DNA from: Pseudomonas tensinigenes
Lineage (GTDB): Bacteria; Pseudomonadota; Gammaproteobacteria; Pseudomonadales; Pseudomonadaceae
Reading direction: 5' to 3'
DNA length: 64,000 nt
Assembly: GCF_014268445.2 (NCBI RefSeq)
Contig: NZ_CP077089.1
Coordinates: forward strand, 3,837,501 to 3,901,500
Below, one piece after another: positions 34,516 through 43,595 of this stretch. How positions within the stretch are numbered: position 1 is the stretch's first letter; each line of letters begins with the position of its first letter. A model generated the notes under the pieces. It saw only the letters and a list, made by a program, of their open reading frames with translations, was not told where the DNA came from and searched no databases. The position numbers were made by a program, and so were the translations under genes.

Positions 34516-36926
34516 GCCGCCACCTCAACGCCCGCGGAAGGGACGTCACGTTTGAGCGCATCACTGTCCTTTTGAATACCAGGCACATGGCGCTTGAAGC
34601 CTGCCAGCAGTTCACCCAGTCTTTGCTGCTGCCCTTGATCGGACTGTTTGTCGCGAATACTTTGATTCAGGTCGCTGCGGATGGACTCGACGGTGAGCCT
34701 GAGTTCATCAAAGAAGTTGTCAACACTGGCCTCCAGTGGCTTGGCGATAGTCTCGACCGTGGCACTCGCCAAACCAGCGAACAGATCGGCGACAGACTTT
34801 TCGATGGAGGCCTTCACCTTATTGACGTCGATTTCAAAGTATTCTTCTTTTGATGAATAGGTTTCCCAACCCCAGTCATCTGTGTCGAAGAAGCTGCAAA
34901 TGCCCCCCCACAAGCCACCGGCTCGACGCCGACGGCGCACACTGCGCTGCTTATTTTCGATGACCTCACCCAACACTTCTCCACTGGAAGGTCGCATTGA
35001 AAGCGCTGGCATGGGTGGTAGTTTGATTGCAATGGCAAAGCCGCTACGGTTCAGGCGCTGGTTGAGTTGACTGATAATCTCACTGGCTTGAGTTGAAATG
35101 CCTTGCTCGAACAAGACATGAAAATCTCTCAGAATGAGTTCAGTCTCTGCGACCAGACGTCTCTCATTGAGCGTGATTATCTCGCGGACGCCGTTCTCGA
35201 TACCTTGCGTAATCTCTTTAGCTTTTTCGCGATCGCTGAGTTTGATGACAGGCGTATTTTCATCAAACTCATAGCCGTAGCTCGTCCGTCGTCTTTCCAG
35301 CCTCCGCTGGCTAGCCGCACCTGTAAGCATAGAGAGCAGCCCGGTCAGTGAATCTCTTTTGCGCTCCTGAGGTTGTTGCTCCTCGGTTTCCTTGCCCGCT
35401 TTGAATCCCTCTTGAATCTGGTCGCTGATGGCGGCACGAATTTCAGAAAAGACCTTGTCCATCTTTCCATCAATGGCTTGCAAGGCACGCTCGGCATCCT
35501 TTCGCGTCTTGGCTTCCAGGCCGCTGATGCGCTCTATGTCATTGCGTAGAGAATTGATCTGCTCGCTCAATTCTTCTACGCCCTTTCCCAGCGCAGCATC
35601 TCGAACAGAGAGAAAGTTGTTCAATCTGGCCGCGATGTCAGCGAGCTTGGCGGCAGCAGAAGCCACGGCAAGTGTCGCAGCGCCGGCGTGGGCTTTACGA
35701 ATGATCTGATCCAGAGGGGCCGCGAACAACGAGGCATTCCAGAGTGCGTTGGCCGCTGTTTTCACAGCCTCCGGATTTGTCACCATGCTCGTCCAAAGCA
35801 TGCCGAACGCTGCTTTACCGAAGTCCTCCACCCAGGCGTTCTGCTCGCCGACAATCGTCGGCAAGCAGCCATTGAGTGCCAACTCGCGTCGTGCACGGTT
35901 GGCAAGATCGCCGAATTTTGACGATACGGGGAATACCTGAGAATGCTGTAGTCGACCCTCCATCAATGAATCAGCAACAAGGCGTTTGGTCTGCGCCTCA
36001 TCATCACTGTTGCGATCTTTCTCATCGAACTTGTTGACGAGCGCAAACATCCGCCCTTGAGCTACATCTGCGATTCGCTCCAACTCCTGGCGCACATGCT
36101 GGTCAGCATCCGACTTGAGTTGAGTGAAGTCCAGAACGGCTAAAACAGCCGAGGCGTTTTTCAGTTGCTCGCCAAGCATTTTGCGAAGATGCTGCTGGCC
36201 GGCTTCATTCGGGCCGGGCGTGTCGAGCAAGGTCAAACGGCCCAAACCTTCTGGCATTGCGGCCAAATGGGAAAACTCGACTTCAATAGCGGGGATTTCG
36301 TGAATTTCGTCATAGCTATCAAATGGGAAGTCCACGCCCAACTCGAGCGCTACGCGCACTAGGTCATTCAAGCTTCTGAGGAACCAAAAAATGGCCTCAG
36401 GACCCTGATAGCAGTTGTCAAACCGCTGATTCTCGTCAATTAGCCGCAGCAGGGACTGCATATCCTTGTCGTCAATCAGTTCGTAGGGCAATTGTTGCCC
36501 GGCGGGGTCACGCAACAACTCATGCAACTCAGCTACGACACTGTTGATCGGGCCGATGTTTTCCAGACGCAAAACAGGTTCGATCTGGCCGGGGGTATGA
36601 CGAATAAGCGTCGGTAGAGCGGTCATCGGACGATTTCGATTTGGCAGCACCTCGGTGCCGACAATGGCGTTAATCGTCGTCGATTTACCTGCCTTCATCG
36701 TGCCTACGACGGCCAGCACCATTTCCAGGCGCTGAAGCTTGTCTGCTTCACCCCGGAGCATTTGCAAATCTTTCTGGATGCTGGCCTGGGTAAACGTCTG
36801 GTGCTCATGACCGTGCTCATCAACCACGACGCCGTCTGCATCCTTCATTCGTTGCAGCAGATCGATTTCCACTTCAAGCAAACGCAGGGATTCTTCGCGC
36901 AGCAGTTCGATATTTTGCTCGTACAT
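34512..36926 (-). CDS. rdcA: Dynamin-like GTPase RdcA/CrfC
   Basis: An 804-residue dynamin-family GTPase closely resembling E. coli CrfC (YjdA). G1 is VVGTMKAGKSTTINAIVG (GxxxxGKS, ~74-82), the G2-region Thr lies in NRNRPMTALPTLIRHTPGQ, G3 is LLDTPGPNEAG and G4 LVNKFDEKDRN. Long helical stalk segments follow. The frame is open to GTG 37055, but ATG 36926 is the start: AAGGAG sits 5 bases upstream and the protein then begins MYEQ, as E. coli CrfC begins MYTQ. In E. coli the protein has been linked both to replication-clamp colocalisation and to diguanylate cyclase activation. Confidence 0.92.
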   Translation of the reverse strand: MYEQNIELLREESLRLLEVEIDLLQRMKDADGVVVDEHGHEHQTFTQASIQKDLQMLRGEADKLQRLEMVLAVVGTMKAGKSTTINAIVGTEVLPNRNRPMTALPTLIRHTPGQIEPVLRLENIGPINSVVAELHELLRDPAGQQLPYELIDDKDMQSLLRLIDENQRFDNCYQGPEAIFWFLRSLNDLVRVALELGVDFPFDSYDEIHEIPAIEVEFSHLAAMPEGLGRLTLLDTPGPNEAGQQHLRKMLGEQLKNASAVLAVLDFTQLKSDADQHVRQELERIADVAQGRMFALVNKFDEKDRNSDDEAQTKRLVADSLMEGRLQHSQVFPVSSKFGDLANRARRELALNGCLPTIVGEQNAWVEDFGKAAFGMLWTSMVTNPEAVKTAANALWNASLFAAPLDQIIRKAHAGAATLAVASAAAKLADIAARLNNFLSVRDAALGKGVEELSEQINSLRNDIERISGLEAKTRKDAERALQAIDGKMDKVFSEIRAAISDQIQEGFKAGKETEEQQPQERKRDSLTGLLSMLTGAASQRRLERRRTSYGYEFDENTPVIKLSDREKAKEITQGIENGVREIITLNERRLVAETELILRDFHVLFEQGISTQASEIISQLNQRLNRSGFAIAIKLPPMPALSMRPSSGEVLGEVIENKQRSVRRRRRAGGLWGGICSFFDTDDWGWETYSSKEEYFEIDVNKVKASIEKSVADLFAGLASATVETIAKPLEASVDNFFDELRLTVESIRSDLNQSIRDKQSDQGQQQRLGELLAGFKRHVPGIQKDSDALKRDVPSAGVEVAA

Positions 36927-37064
36927 CTGATCTCCTTGAAAATTAGCGGCCCGGATTGTGGTCCTTGAATCTGCCAATGCTTTACTCACAACAGCTGTCA
37001 CTGCATCAAATAACGAAGGGAACATGGCCAACGCCTCAGAAACTTGAAAACTCACGGTGTGCTA

Positions 37065-38381
37065 TCAGCGAACGTCGTACCCCAACATAAACAACGAACG
37101 CTCCAACATACTTAATGTCACGGGGAAACCCTGAGCGCGCAGCATTTGGCCCGTAGTCCACAGCAAGCGGCTGCTCATCCGCACAAGCTCAGCCCACTCC
37201 CTGTTGCGTGCAGGAATGTCGCTGGAGGTGGTATAGAGGCTTGTGAAAATGAAGAGGTCTTGCGAAGGATTTCTCGTTTCATCCTTTTGGTTCGCGGTCT
37301 TGGTATTCGGGCCCCAGCGAAATGCCAAATCCGCAGGAACCGTGCGCTCAGCATTTGCCAAAAGCCAAGTGCGCGCCAACAACCCCAATGCCGCACCCAC
37401 ACGACCGTCATAAATAATCAAGCTGTCCGGCGCCGCGGCGGCATAGATCTTGGTCATCGCCGAATTCATCAACAGTGTTTTTCCGTTGAAATCGTCCAGC
37501 GGGTCTGCACATGCGCGGTCAAGCAACTTAACGGCCCTGCGGATTGAACGGCACAAGGTCTTGGCTGCCGCCTGCGACTCGACACACTGCAAAGAAGCAT
37601 CGTCAGCCTTTCGCGCTACGCCCCCCCAGGCAAAGATCGCCTTGCACGCAACCAACGCTGCAGCATCATCATTGGCCGCCAGGCTCTTGCGCAGCTCAGC
37701 TGCAATACTCGCAAAATCATGCGGTGCGGCTTTTTCAGGCCAGCAATAGTGTTGATTCGCCTGGCTCAAGCTCTGGCACCACCAATCGCTGGCGCCATGC
37801 CGAGCTCTCCAGTCTTTCCAGGAATGGTGCCTACTGACCTTGTAGCGATGCGAAAACGAACCTGCTGCACCTGTCCATAAACCGCTCAGATACTGAGCAA
37901 AATCAAATTGCCTGGCAGTGAGCAAACCCTTCCCGACTCGTCGTACCGGGTTCGAAAATGAAAGATCATTGGCTGCGAGAGGCGTCACGAGCCAGACAGC
38001 ATTAGGCGTCGATGTGCGAATATCGACCACGCCGAGTGCTTGCAGAATTGGCAGTACGTAATTGATGTTTCGCGTGCCGTACGCTCCGCTCAACGTAACT
38101 CTACTGGCACGACAGAGCGGGCCGGATAGCGTCGGATCATTGTTCGACTTGATCAGGCACGGACTTTCAATCCCATGGCTGTGTTGGTGAAGGTAATTCA
38201 GCGCAGCTTCGAACGCCGATCTGAGCAGGACGTGGCGCTTGGAGGCGACCAATACGATCACCCGGTCATCGGCGAAACCTTCAACGATGTATTCACTGCG
38301 TTGGGACGGAGTCCGAAGTCGACTCAGCTCTCCCATGCGCGACCAGGCACGAGAAATCGTTTGCACCACCCTCTGCGTCAT
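37065..38381 (-). CDS. Hypothetical protein upstream of rdcA
   Basis: A 438-residue soluble protein, starting MTQRVVQTISRAWSRMGELS after AAAGGAA. Features seen: LRTPSQRSEYIVEGFADDRVIVLVASKRHVLLRSAFEAALNYL in the N-terminal third, a Trp-rich WWCQSLSQANQHYCW middle and MNSAMTKIYAAAAPDSLIIYDGRVGAALGLLARTWL near the C-terminus. No nuclease or ATPase motif can be asserted. It lies 138 bases upstream of the rdcA ATG on the same strand, so it is likely part of the same operon. It is absent from the E. coli crfC-yjcZ arrangement as I know it. Confidence 0.7.
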   Translation of the reverse strand: MTQRVVQTISRAWSRMGELSRLRTPSQRSEYIVEGFADDRVIVLVASKRHVLLRSAFEAALNYLHQHSHGIESPCLIKSNNDPTLSGPLCRASRVTLSGAYGTRNINYVLPILQALGVVDIRTSTPNAVWLVTPLAANDLSFSNPVRRVGKGLLTARQFDFAQYLSGLWTGAAGSFSHRYKVSRHHSWKDWRARHGASDWWCQSLSQANQHYCWPEKAAPHDFASIAAELRKSLAANDDAAALVACKAIFAWGGVARKADDASLQCVESQAAAKTLCRSIRRAVKLLDRACADPLDDFNGKTLLMNSAMTKIYAAAAPDSLIIYDGRVGAALGLLARTWLLANAERTVPADLAFRWGPNTKTANQKDETRNPSQDLFIFTSLYTTSSDIPARNREWAELVRMSSRLLWTTGQMLRAQGFPVTLSMLERSLFMLGYDVR

Positions 38382-38719
38382 GCTGATTCCTTTCGATCTC
38401 AAAGCTGCTCGCGACTGACTGAAACTGGCTGGCCGATCCATCTCCAAGATCGCCAATATGATGTCGAAAAGGCGCACGAAGGCGCTCCCTTTCCCATGAT
38501 TCCACTTCAGTCTGCTTTGGCAGCGGCGCCCGATTATGCACAGGAAGACATCGAAATGCCATCACACCAGACACCGACCAAAGTTTTATCGACGCGGCCG
38601 AAACTCAATCAGCAACGGCCCTGATTGGCTTACCGTACGAGTTTCAACGGGTGCGCCAAAAGATGCAGTGGCGCAAGGATTAATGGCACAGTGACCAACG
38701 CTTTGATGAATACTCACTT
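38382..38719. other. 338-base interval without a recognised gene
   Basis: It lies between the start of the 438-residue gene and the thioesterase stop, both minus strand. I see short open frames on both strands but none with a ribosome site or family resemblance. It should contain the promoter of the operon running leftward. No strong hairpin was seen. Confidence 0.4.
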
Positions 38720-39133
38720 TCAACCCATCGGCACCGCAAACACCGCACTGGCCCGCGCAACCGTTCGCTCACCAACATTCAAACTAACTGCAGCAAACGC
38801 CAATTGACGTCCCTTTTTCGAGTACTCCAGACGTACCTCCAGCCACTCATTCATTTTTACCGCGCCGAGATAATCCAGGGTCATGCTCGCGGTGATCAAT
38901 GGCTGTGGAGGGTCGCTGGAAAAGGCCATGGCGTAACCCATCCCGACATCGGCCAATGTCGCCAATACCCCGCCATGCAAGGTGCCACGGCCGTTGGCAT
39001 GGCGTGAGTCAGTCAATAAACCCAGCTCCAATTGCAGCCCGCTGCCGCGCGCGTAGATCGGGCCCAGCAAATCCAGCAACGGGCTGCTGCGGCTGAATGG
39101 GGTGAATCCCTCGGGAATTGCGGTGGCGTCCAT
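38720..39133 (-). CDS. PaaI-family hotdog thioesterase
   Basis: A 137-residue hotdog protein. The diagnostic segment GRGTLHGGVLATLADVGMGYAMAF is the PaaI/YdiI HGG..AD motif with the catalytic Asp in LADVG, followed by the LDYLGAVKMNEWLEVRLEYSKKGRQLAFA strands. Start ATG 39133 follows GGAGGG. It probably cleaves an aryl- or acyl-CoA, and no pathway neighbour indicates which. Confidence 0.88.
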   Translation of the reverse strand: MDATAIPEGFTPFSRSSPLLDLLGPIYARGSGLQLELGLLTDSRHANGRGTLHGGVLATLADVGMGYAMAFSSDPPQPLITASMTLDYLGAVKMNEWLEVRLEYSKKGRQLAFAAVSLNVGERTVARASAVFAVPMG

Positions 39134-39347
39134 GGTCCCTCCGTGTGCCGGCGACTCACCGGCGTCATTGAGCTGAATACTTCGATTCAGTTGGAAGGTT
39201 TATGGGGAATGATGTAACGGGGGAAGAACTATACGGATGCGGAATCTGCACTGATAAACCGTGCGCCCTGAATGGGCGGTACTTACACCCGGGGAGCTGT
39301 CTTGATACCTTGCCGAACCGAAACAGGCTCTTGTTCAAGGAGGAAAA

Positions 39348-39878
39348 TTGCGGATCTACATTACAGGCGCTTCGTGTGCGGGCGTGACGACATTGGGGCA
39401 GAACCTCGCCCTTTTGCTCGACCTGCAACACGTCGATGTCGATGATTATTACTGGCTGCCCACCAATCCTCCGTTCACGACTAAACGACTACCCGATGAA
39501 CGCGTTTCATTGATGCAGCGAGAACTCGGCGACGACGATTGGGTGTTGACCGGCTCGTGTATCAATTGGGGAGATGCGCTGATTGCCCATGCCGATCTGA
39601 TTGTGTTCGTTGTCACACCTACGCCTGTTCGCCTTGAGCGGCTGGCAGTACGGGAAAGGCGCCGCTTTGGAGATCGGATTGCGCCCGGTGGTGATATGCA
39701 TGAAATACATGTGGCCTTTCGAGAATGGGCCTCGCAATACGACAATCCAGACTTTTCAGGACGCAATCGAGCGTGGCACGAGTCGTGGTTATCAGCGCAA
39801 ACAGCCCCGGTGTTGCGAGTTGACGGCATGAGAAGTACTGAAAAAATGGCTGCGGATGTCATTCAGGCTTTGTCGTGA
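39348..39878 (+). CDS. P-loop NTPase, adenylate-kinase-like, TTG start
   Basis: A 176-residue nucleotide-kinase-fold protein. The phosphate-binding loop reads TGASCAGVTTLG, where the usual Lys is Val. Homologues I recall read GASGSGTTT at this position, so lack of Lys is a family trait. DVDDYYWLPTNPPF and the lid-like RERRRFGDRIAPGGDMHEIHVAF follow. TTG 39348 is the start because AAGGAGG lies 4 bases upstream and no ATG or GTG is suitably placed. The weak codon may keep expression low. Function unknown. Confidence 0.8.
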   Translation: MRIYITGASCAGVTTLGQNLALLLDLQHVDVDDYYWLPTNPPFTTKRLPDERVSLMQRELGDDDWVLTGSCINWGDALIAHADLIVFVVTPTPVRLERLAVRERRRFGDRIAPGGDMHEIHVAFREWASQYDNPDFSGRNRAWHESWLSAQTAPVLRVDGMRSTEKMAADVIQALS

Positions 39879-39896
39879 TCGCGGGAACCAGAACGA

Positions 39897-41000
39897 TCAG
39901 CCCGTAGACACTAGATCGCCACCCTCCACCATCCGAACGCTGGCAAACGTCGATTCGTTGCGTGCCTGATCAAACGTCGTCAGCGGCTTGATCATTGACG
40001 GCTGCGTTACCGGTTTACGGCTCATCTCAGAACCGGATCGCTCGTCGCTCGGCGGCACGCCAAAGTGCTCGCGATAGCATTTGGAGAAATGCGGGGTGGA
40101 GACGAAACCGCAAACATACGCCAGCTCAACGATCGACAAGGAGGTTTGCTTGAGCAGCTGTCGCGCGCGAATAAGCCGCAACTTCAAGTAGTAGCGCGAC
40201 GGCGTGCATTGCAGGTATTTCTGAAATAGCCGCTCCAGTTGCCGACGTGACAAATCGACGTATTCAGCCAGGTTATCCAGGTCGATCGGCTCTTCGAGAT
40301 TGGCCTCCATCAAAGCAACAACTTCTTGCAGCTTGGGCTGATGCGTGCCGACCACATGTTTGAGCGGCACTCGCTGATGGTCCTGCTCGGTGCGGATGCG
40401 TTCGTAGACGAACATCTCGGAGATGGCGTTGGATAGCTCACGACCATGATCGCGCGCAATCAGGTGCAGCATCATGTCCAGCGGCGCGGTTCCGCCGGAG
40501 CTGGTGAAACGGTTGCGATCGAGGGTAAACAGGCTGGTGCTGACACTGACGCGCGGGAAAGCTTCCTGCATGGCTGCCAGAAATTCCCAATGCACGCTGC
40601 ACTCGTAGCCGTCGAGCAACCCGGCTTTGGCCAGCGCCCAGCTACCGGTGCACACCCCGCCCAAGCGCTTCGATTGACGCGCCAAGGCTTGCAACCAAGT
40701 CGTGTGCTCGCGGGTAATCGAACTCTGGATGCCGACGCCACCGCAGACGATGACCGTGTCCGCCACAGCGGGATTGCTCCACGCTCCATCCGGCGTGATC
40801 GGCACGCCATCGCTGGCCCAGACCGCCGCGCCATTGGGGCTGAAGGTATGCCAGCGATACAGCGTTCGCCCCGTCAGTTGATTGGCCATGCGCAATGGCT
40901 CGACGGCGGACGCCAGCGACATCAGGGTGAATTTGTCCAGCAGCAGAAAACCAACGGTTTGTGTCTTACCGTCGGCCGCGGTGGGGGTCGATGACATCAT
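39897..41000 (-). CDS. GlxA/AraC regulator resembling GbdR
   Basis: A 367-residue regulator. The N-terminal DJ-1/PfpI-like domain (~15-190) has VGFLLLDKFTLMSLASAVEPLRMANQL, IVCGGVGIQ and GGVCTGSWALAKAGLLDGY. The C-terminal AraC HTH pair (~225-330) has DLDNLAEYVDLSRRQLERLFQKYL and SIVELAYVCGFVSTPHFSKCYREHFGVPP. The whole length, including the ARNESTFASVR tail, is very close to GbdR, the Pseudomonas activator of glycine-betaine catabolism. This may be a paralogue. It sits 86 bases from the amino-acid permease gene on the same strand. Confidence 0.88.
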   Translation of the reverse strand: MMSSTPTAADGKTQTVGFLLLDKFTLMSLASAVEPLRMANQLTGRTLYRWHTFSPNGAAVWASDGVPITPDGAWSNPAVADTVIVCGGVGIQSSITREHTTWLQALARQSKRLGGVCTGSWALAKAGLLDGYECSVHWEFLAAMQEAFPRVSVSTSLFTLDRNRFTSSGGTAPLDMMLHLIARDHGRELSNAISEMFVYERIRTEQDHQRVPLKHVVGTHQPKLQEVVALMEANLEEPIDLDNLAEYVDLSRRQLERLFQKYLQCTPSRYYLKLRLIRARQLLKQTSLSIVELAYVCGFVSTPHFSKCYREHFGVPPSDERSGSEMSRKPVTQPSMIKPLTTFDQARNESTFASVRMVEGGDLVSTG

Positions 41001-41086
41001 GTCCTCATAAAGATCGGCCTGAGATGCAGGCGTCGGTCATATCCCTCGGCCTTCGCCAAGGGAGTATCAGGTTCGGCGCCAAAGCC

Positions 41087-42487
41087 TTACCCCACCGACG
41101 TGACCCTCGCCGCCGGCGCAGGATGACGCGACGTCACCAGGCCGATAAAGGAAATCGCCAGCGCCAAGCCGATGGTTGTGGTGACTTCGGTGCGGTGTTC
41201 CGGGGTAATCATCATCACCGCCAACGCTGCGCAGATGAACACAATCACCAGCCACGTCAGCCAGGGAAACAGCCACATGCGAAAGGTCAGTTCGACGTTG
41301 CGCTGTTGCAAAATCCGCCGCATGCGCAACTGCGACACGGCAATGGCGAGGTAGACCAGCAAGGCAATCGCCCCGGAGCTGGCCAGCAGGAATTGAAACA
41401 GTCCGGCGGGCATGAAATAGCTCCACACGGTGATTGACGCACCGATCACGGTGCTGGCGATGACCGCTGCGCGCGGAACACCTTCCGAGGACGTCGCCTT
41501 CAGCATCTTCGGCGCGTCGCCACGACGACCCAACGAAAACAACATGCGCGAGGCAATGTAGATCGAGGAGTTCATGCAACTGGCTACGGCGATCAGTACG
41601 ACGATGTCGACCATAAACTTGGCATGGGGAATGTTCATGATTTCCAGGGCCCGCTGATAGGAACCTACCGAGGCCAGCAACGGATCATTCCAAGGCACCA
41701 CAGAGATGACCACGAAAATCGACAGCAGGTAAAACACGCCGATACGCCAGATTACCGAACGCGTGGCTTTGGCTATGTTTCGCGACGGGTCATTCGATTC
41801 GGCGGCGGCGATGGTCACCGCTTCGGTACCGATAAAGCTGAACATGATGGTGATGAAAGCGCCGACCACCGCTGACAAGCCGTTGGGTGCAAACCCACCG
41901 TGCTCGGCCATCAGCCCACTCAAACCGCTGACTTCTCTGTCGGGAATACAGCCCATCAACACGGCAAAACCAACGCCGATAAAACCAATGATCGCCACGA
42001 CCTTGGCCATGGCGAACCAGAACTCGAATTCGCCGTACTTGGACACGCTGAACAGGTTGGTCACCACCAGCGCAATGATCGAGCCCAACGCGAACAGCCA
42101 TGCATCAACCTGCGGAAACCATTGGTTGAGTACATGCCCGGCGGCGAGCGCTTCGATAGGAATCACCAGCACCCAGAACCACCAGTAGAGCCAACCGATA
42201 GTGAACCCCGCCCAGCGCCCGATGGCATGGTCGGCATAGGTCGAGAACGAGCCAGTGTCGGGGTTAGCCACCGCCATTTCGCCGAGCATGCGCATGACCA
42301 GCACCACCAGCAAACCGGAAAACAGATAGGCCAGAAGAACCGCCGGCCCCGCCGCCGCAATGGCATGCCCCGAACCTACGAACAAACCGGCGCCGATAAT
42401 CCCGGCGATGGACAACATAGTGACGTGACGAGGCTTGAAGCCCTGCGCCAATTGGCTACTCGAATCCGTTGAGTTCGGGCTGATCAT
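41087..42487 (-). CDS. Amino acid permease, APC/GABA-permease type
   Basis: A 466-residue, 12-helix transporter of the AAT group. The N-terminal FKPRHVTMLSIAGIIGAGLFVGSG is the substrate/Na-site helix 1, followed by MLGEMAVANPDTGSFSTYAD. A later FSFIGTEAVTIAAAESNDPSRNIAKATRSVIWRI is the loop seen in GabP/AnsP/ProY. The frame is open to 42643, but ATG 42487 (MISPNS) gives the family's usual start. Substrate is probably a neutral amino acid, GABA or a related amine. The GbdR-like gene downstream on the same strand may control it. Confidence 0.9.
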   Translation of the reverse strand: MISPNSTDSSSQLAQGFKPRHVTMLSIAGIIGAGLFVGSGHAIAAAGPAVLLAYLFSGLLVVLVMRMLGEMAVANPDTGSFSTYADHAIGRWAGFTIGWLYWWFWVLVIPIEALAAGHVLNQWFPQVDAWLFALGSIIALVVTNLFSVSKYGEFEFWFAMAKVVAIIGFIGVGFAVLMGCIPDREVSGLSGLMAEHGGFAPNGLSAVVGAFITIMFSFIGTEAVTIAAAESNDPSRNIAKATRSVIWRIGVFYLLSIFVVISVVPWNDPLLASVGSYQRALEIMNIPHAKFMVDIVVLIAVASCMNSSIYIASRMLFSLGRRGDAPKMLKATSSEGVPRAAVIASTVIGASITVWSYFMPAGLFQFLLASSGAIALLVYLAIAVSQLRMRRILQQRNVELTFRMWLFPWLTWLVIVFICAALAVMMITPEHRTEVTTTIGLALAISFIGLVTSRHPAPAARVTSVG

Positions 42488-42800
42488 TGGTTTTTTTATT
42501 CTCTGCTGATCGACATTTAAGCAAGTTGACCGGGCAAACGAGTACGCTCGTTGCCTGCTGAACCTCCCGAAAGAAGCCCGTTCAACCGCCGCAGTTCTTA
42601 TCAACCCCATGATCTGAATGGGGTTATTTTGATGTGAAGACACGTCACCTTACCCGGCCTGCCGGACGACTCAATAGCCTGATTGCGCCATGATTGTGTC
42701 TGATATCGACATGCAAAGACCGAACGGTCGAGATCGGCACCAAGCAGTCAGCGAGAAGTCGCAGAATAGTTTGCGGGTTCGTTGTGCCTTGTTCCAACAA
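42488..42800. other. 313-base interval upstream of the permease gene
   Basis: No gene seen. It should hold the promoter for the minus-strand permease. One perfect small palindrome, GACCGAACGGTC (42718-42729), and a pyrimidine/purine-rich ATTGTGTCTGATATCGAC stretch near 42693 are candidate regulator sites without proof. Confidence 0.35.
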
Positions 42801-43439
42801 TCAGCCAAACGCAATACGCAGATGTTTGATCACTTCTTCAATGGAAGGGCCTTGCGCCTGCGGTGGTATCGGGTTTTCCCCAAACTCCCGCCAGACGAAC
42901 AACGTCAGCTCTGCACCGTCAGTCGCTGACGCAGCGCATTCAACGTGGGCAAACGTATCGAGGAGCCGATATCGCGTGTCCTGCCAGAACAGCGCTTCGA
43001 CCCAGTGATAAACCGGAATGAAATGGAAGTGGATCGGTAAACCCGGCTGATGCCCGTAGCGACCGATGTAGAGGTGTTTTGGCGTGAGTTGTCGCTCGAT
43101 GACTTGCTGGGTTTTGGCAAGCAGACCGCCCAACTCGCTCAAGGCATCGGATGACAACTCGGCCAGCGATGTGGTTTCGACCTTCGTCCCCAGCATCAGA
43201 TAGCCGGGAAGCGTGTTCGCCAGATGGTGATTGATGATCCAGTGTTCGGTTTCATGAATGATGAAATTCGGGGCAATTTCCATGTGCCGGAGGTCCTGAA
43301 GCAATTGAGGCCAAAGAGTAACAAAGGACTCGTCACGATGCCTGCGCAGATCCCGATCCCCCGGCAATGTAAACATCATCCGCGCCCGACGCGGCGCGTT
43401 CGGCTCCGCCCACCATGGGCAACAATAGTCATCACTCAT
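42801..43439 (-). CDS. HIT-like protein
   Basis: A 212-residue protein with a histidine-triad-like motif (LPIHFHFIPVYHW, HxHxH form) near residue 140, preceded by FIIHETEHWIINHHLANTLPGYLMLG as in HIT-fold nucleotide hydrolases. The N-terminus has PWWAEPNAPRRARMMF. The open frame continues upstream to 43739 but crosses the promoter of the divergent HEAT gene. ATG 43439 is the likely start although its ribosome site is poor. Substrate unknown. Confidence 0.7.
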   Translation of the reverse strand: MSDDYCCPWWAEPNAPRRARMMFTLPGDRDLRRHRDESFVTLWPQLLQDLRHMEIAPNFIIHETEHWIINHHLANTLPGYLMLGTKVETTSLAELSSDALSELGGLLAKTQQVIERQLTPKHLYIGRYGHQPGLPIHFHFIPVYHWVEALFWQDTRYRLLDTFAHVECAASATDGAELTLFVWREFGENPIPPQAQGPSIEEVIKHLRIAFG

Positions 43440-43595
43440 AAGGCAACGTTTGAAGAGCTTTAAAAAAATCAAGTCGCTCCTGACCGAGTTGAGGTCTTCA
43501 GAAAAACAAGGATTTTTTTGCCCTCCGGCGCAAGTCGCGTAGGCTGGCGCTTTTGCGCAAAAAATCACCCCCGCAAGGACGCACAGGACTGCCCC

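Noticed and set aside
36927..37055. GTG 37055 or ATG 37025 as rdcA start
   Set aside because: Both add residues absent from E. coli CrfC; ATG 36926 has the ideal AAGGAG spacing and matching N-terminus.
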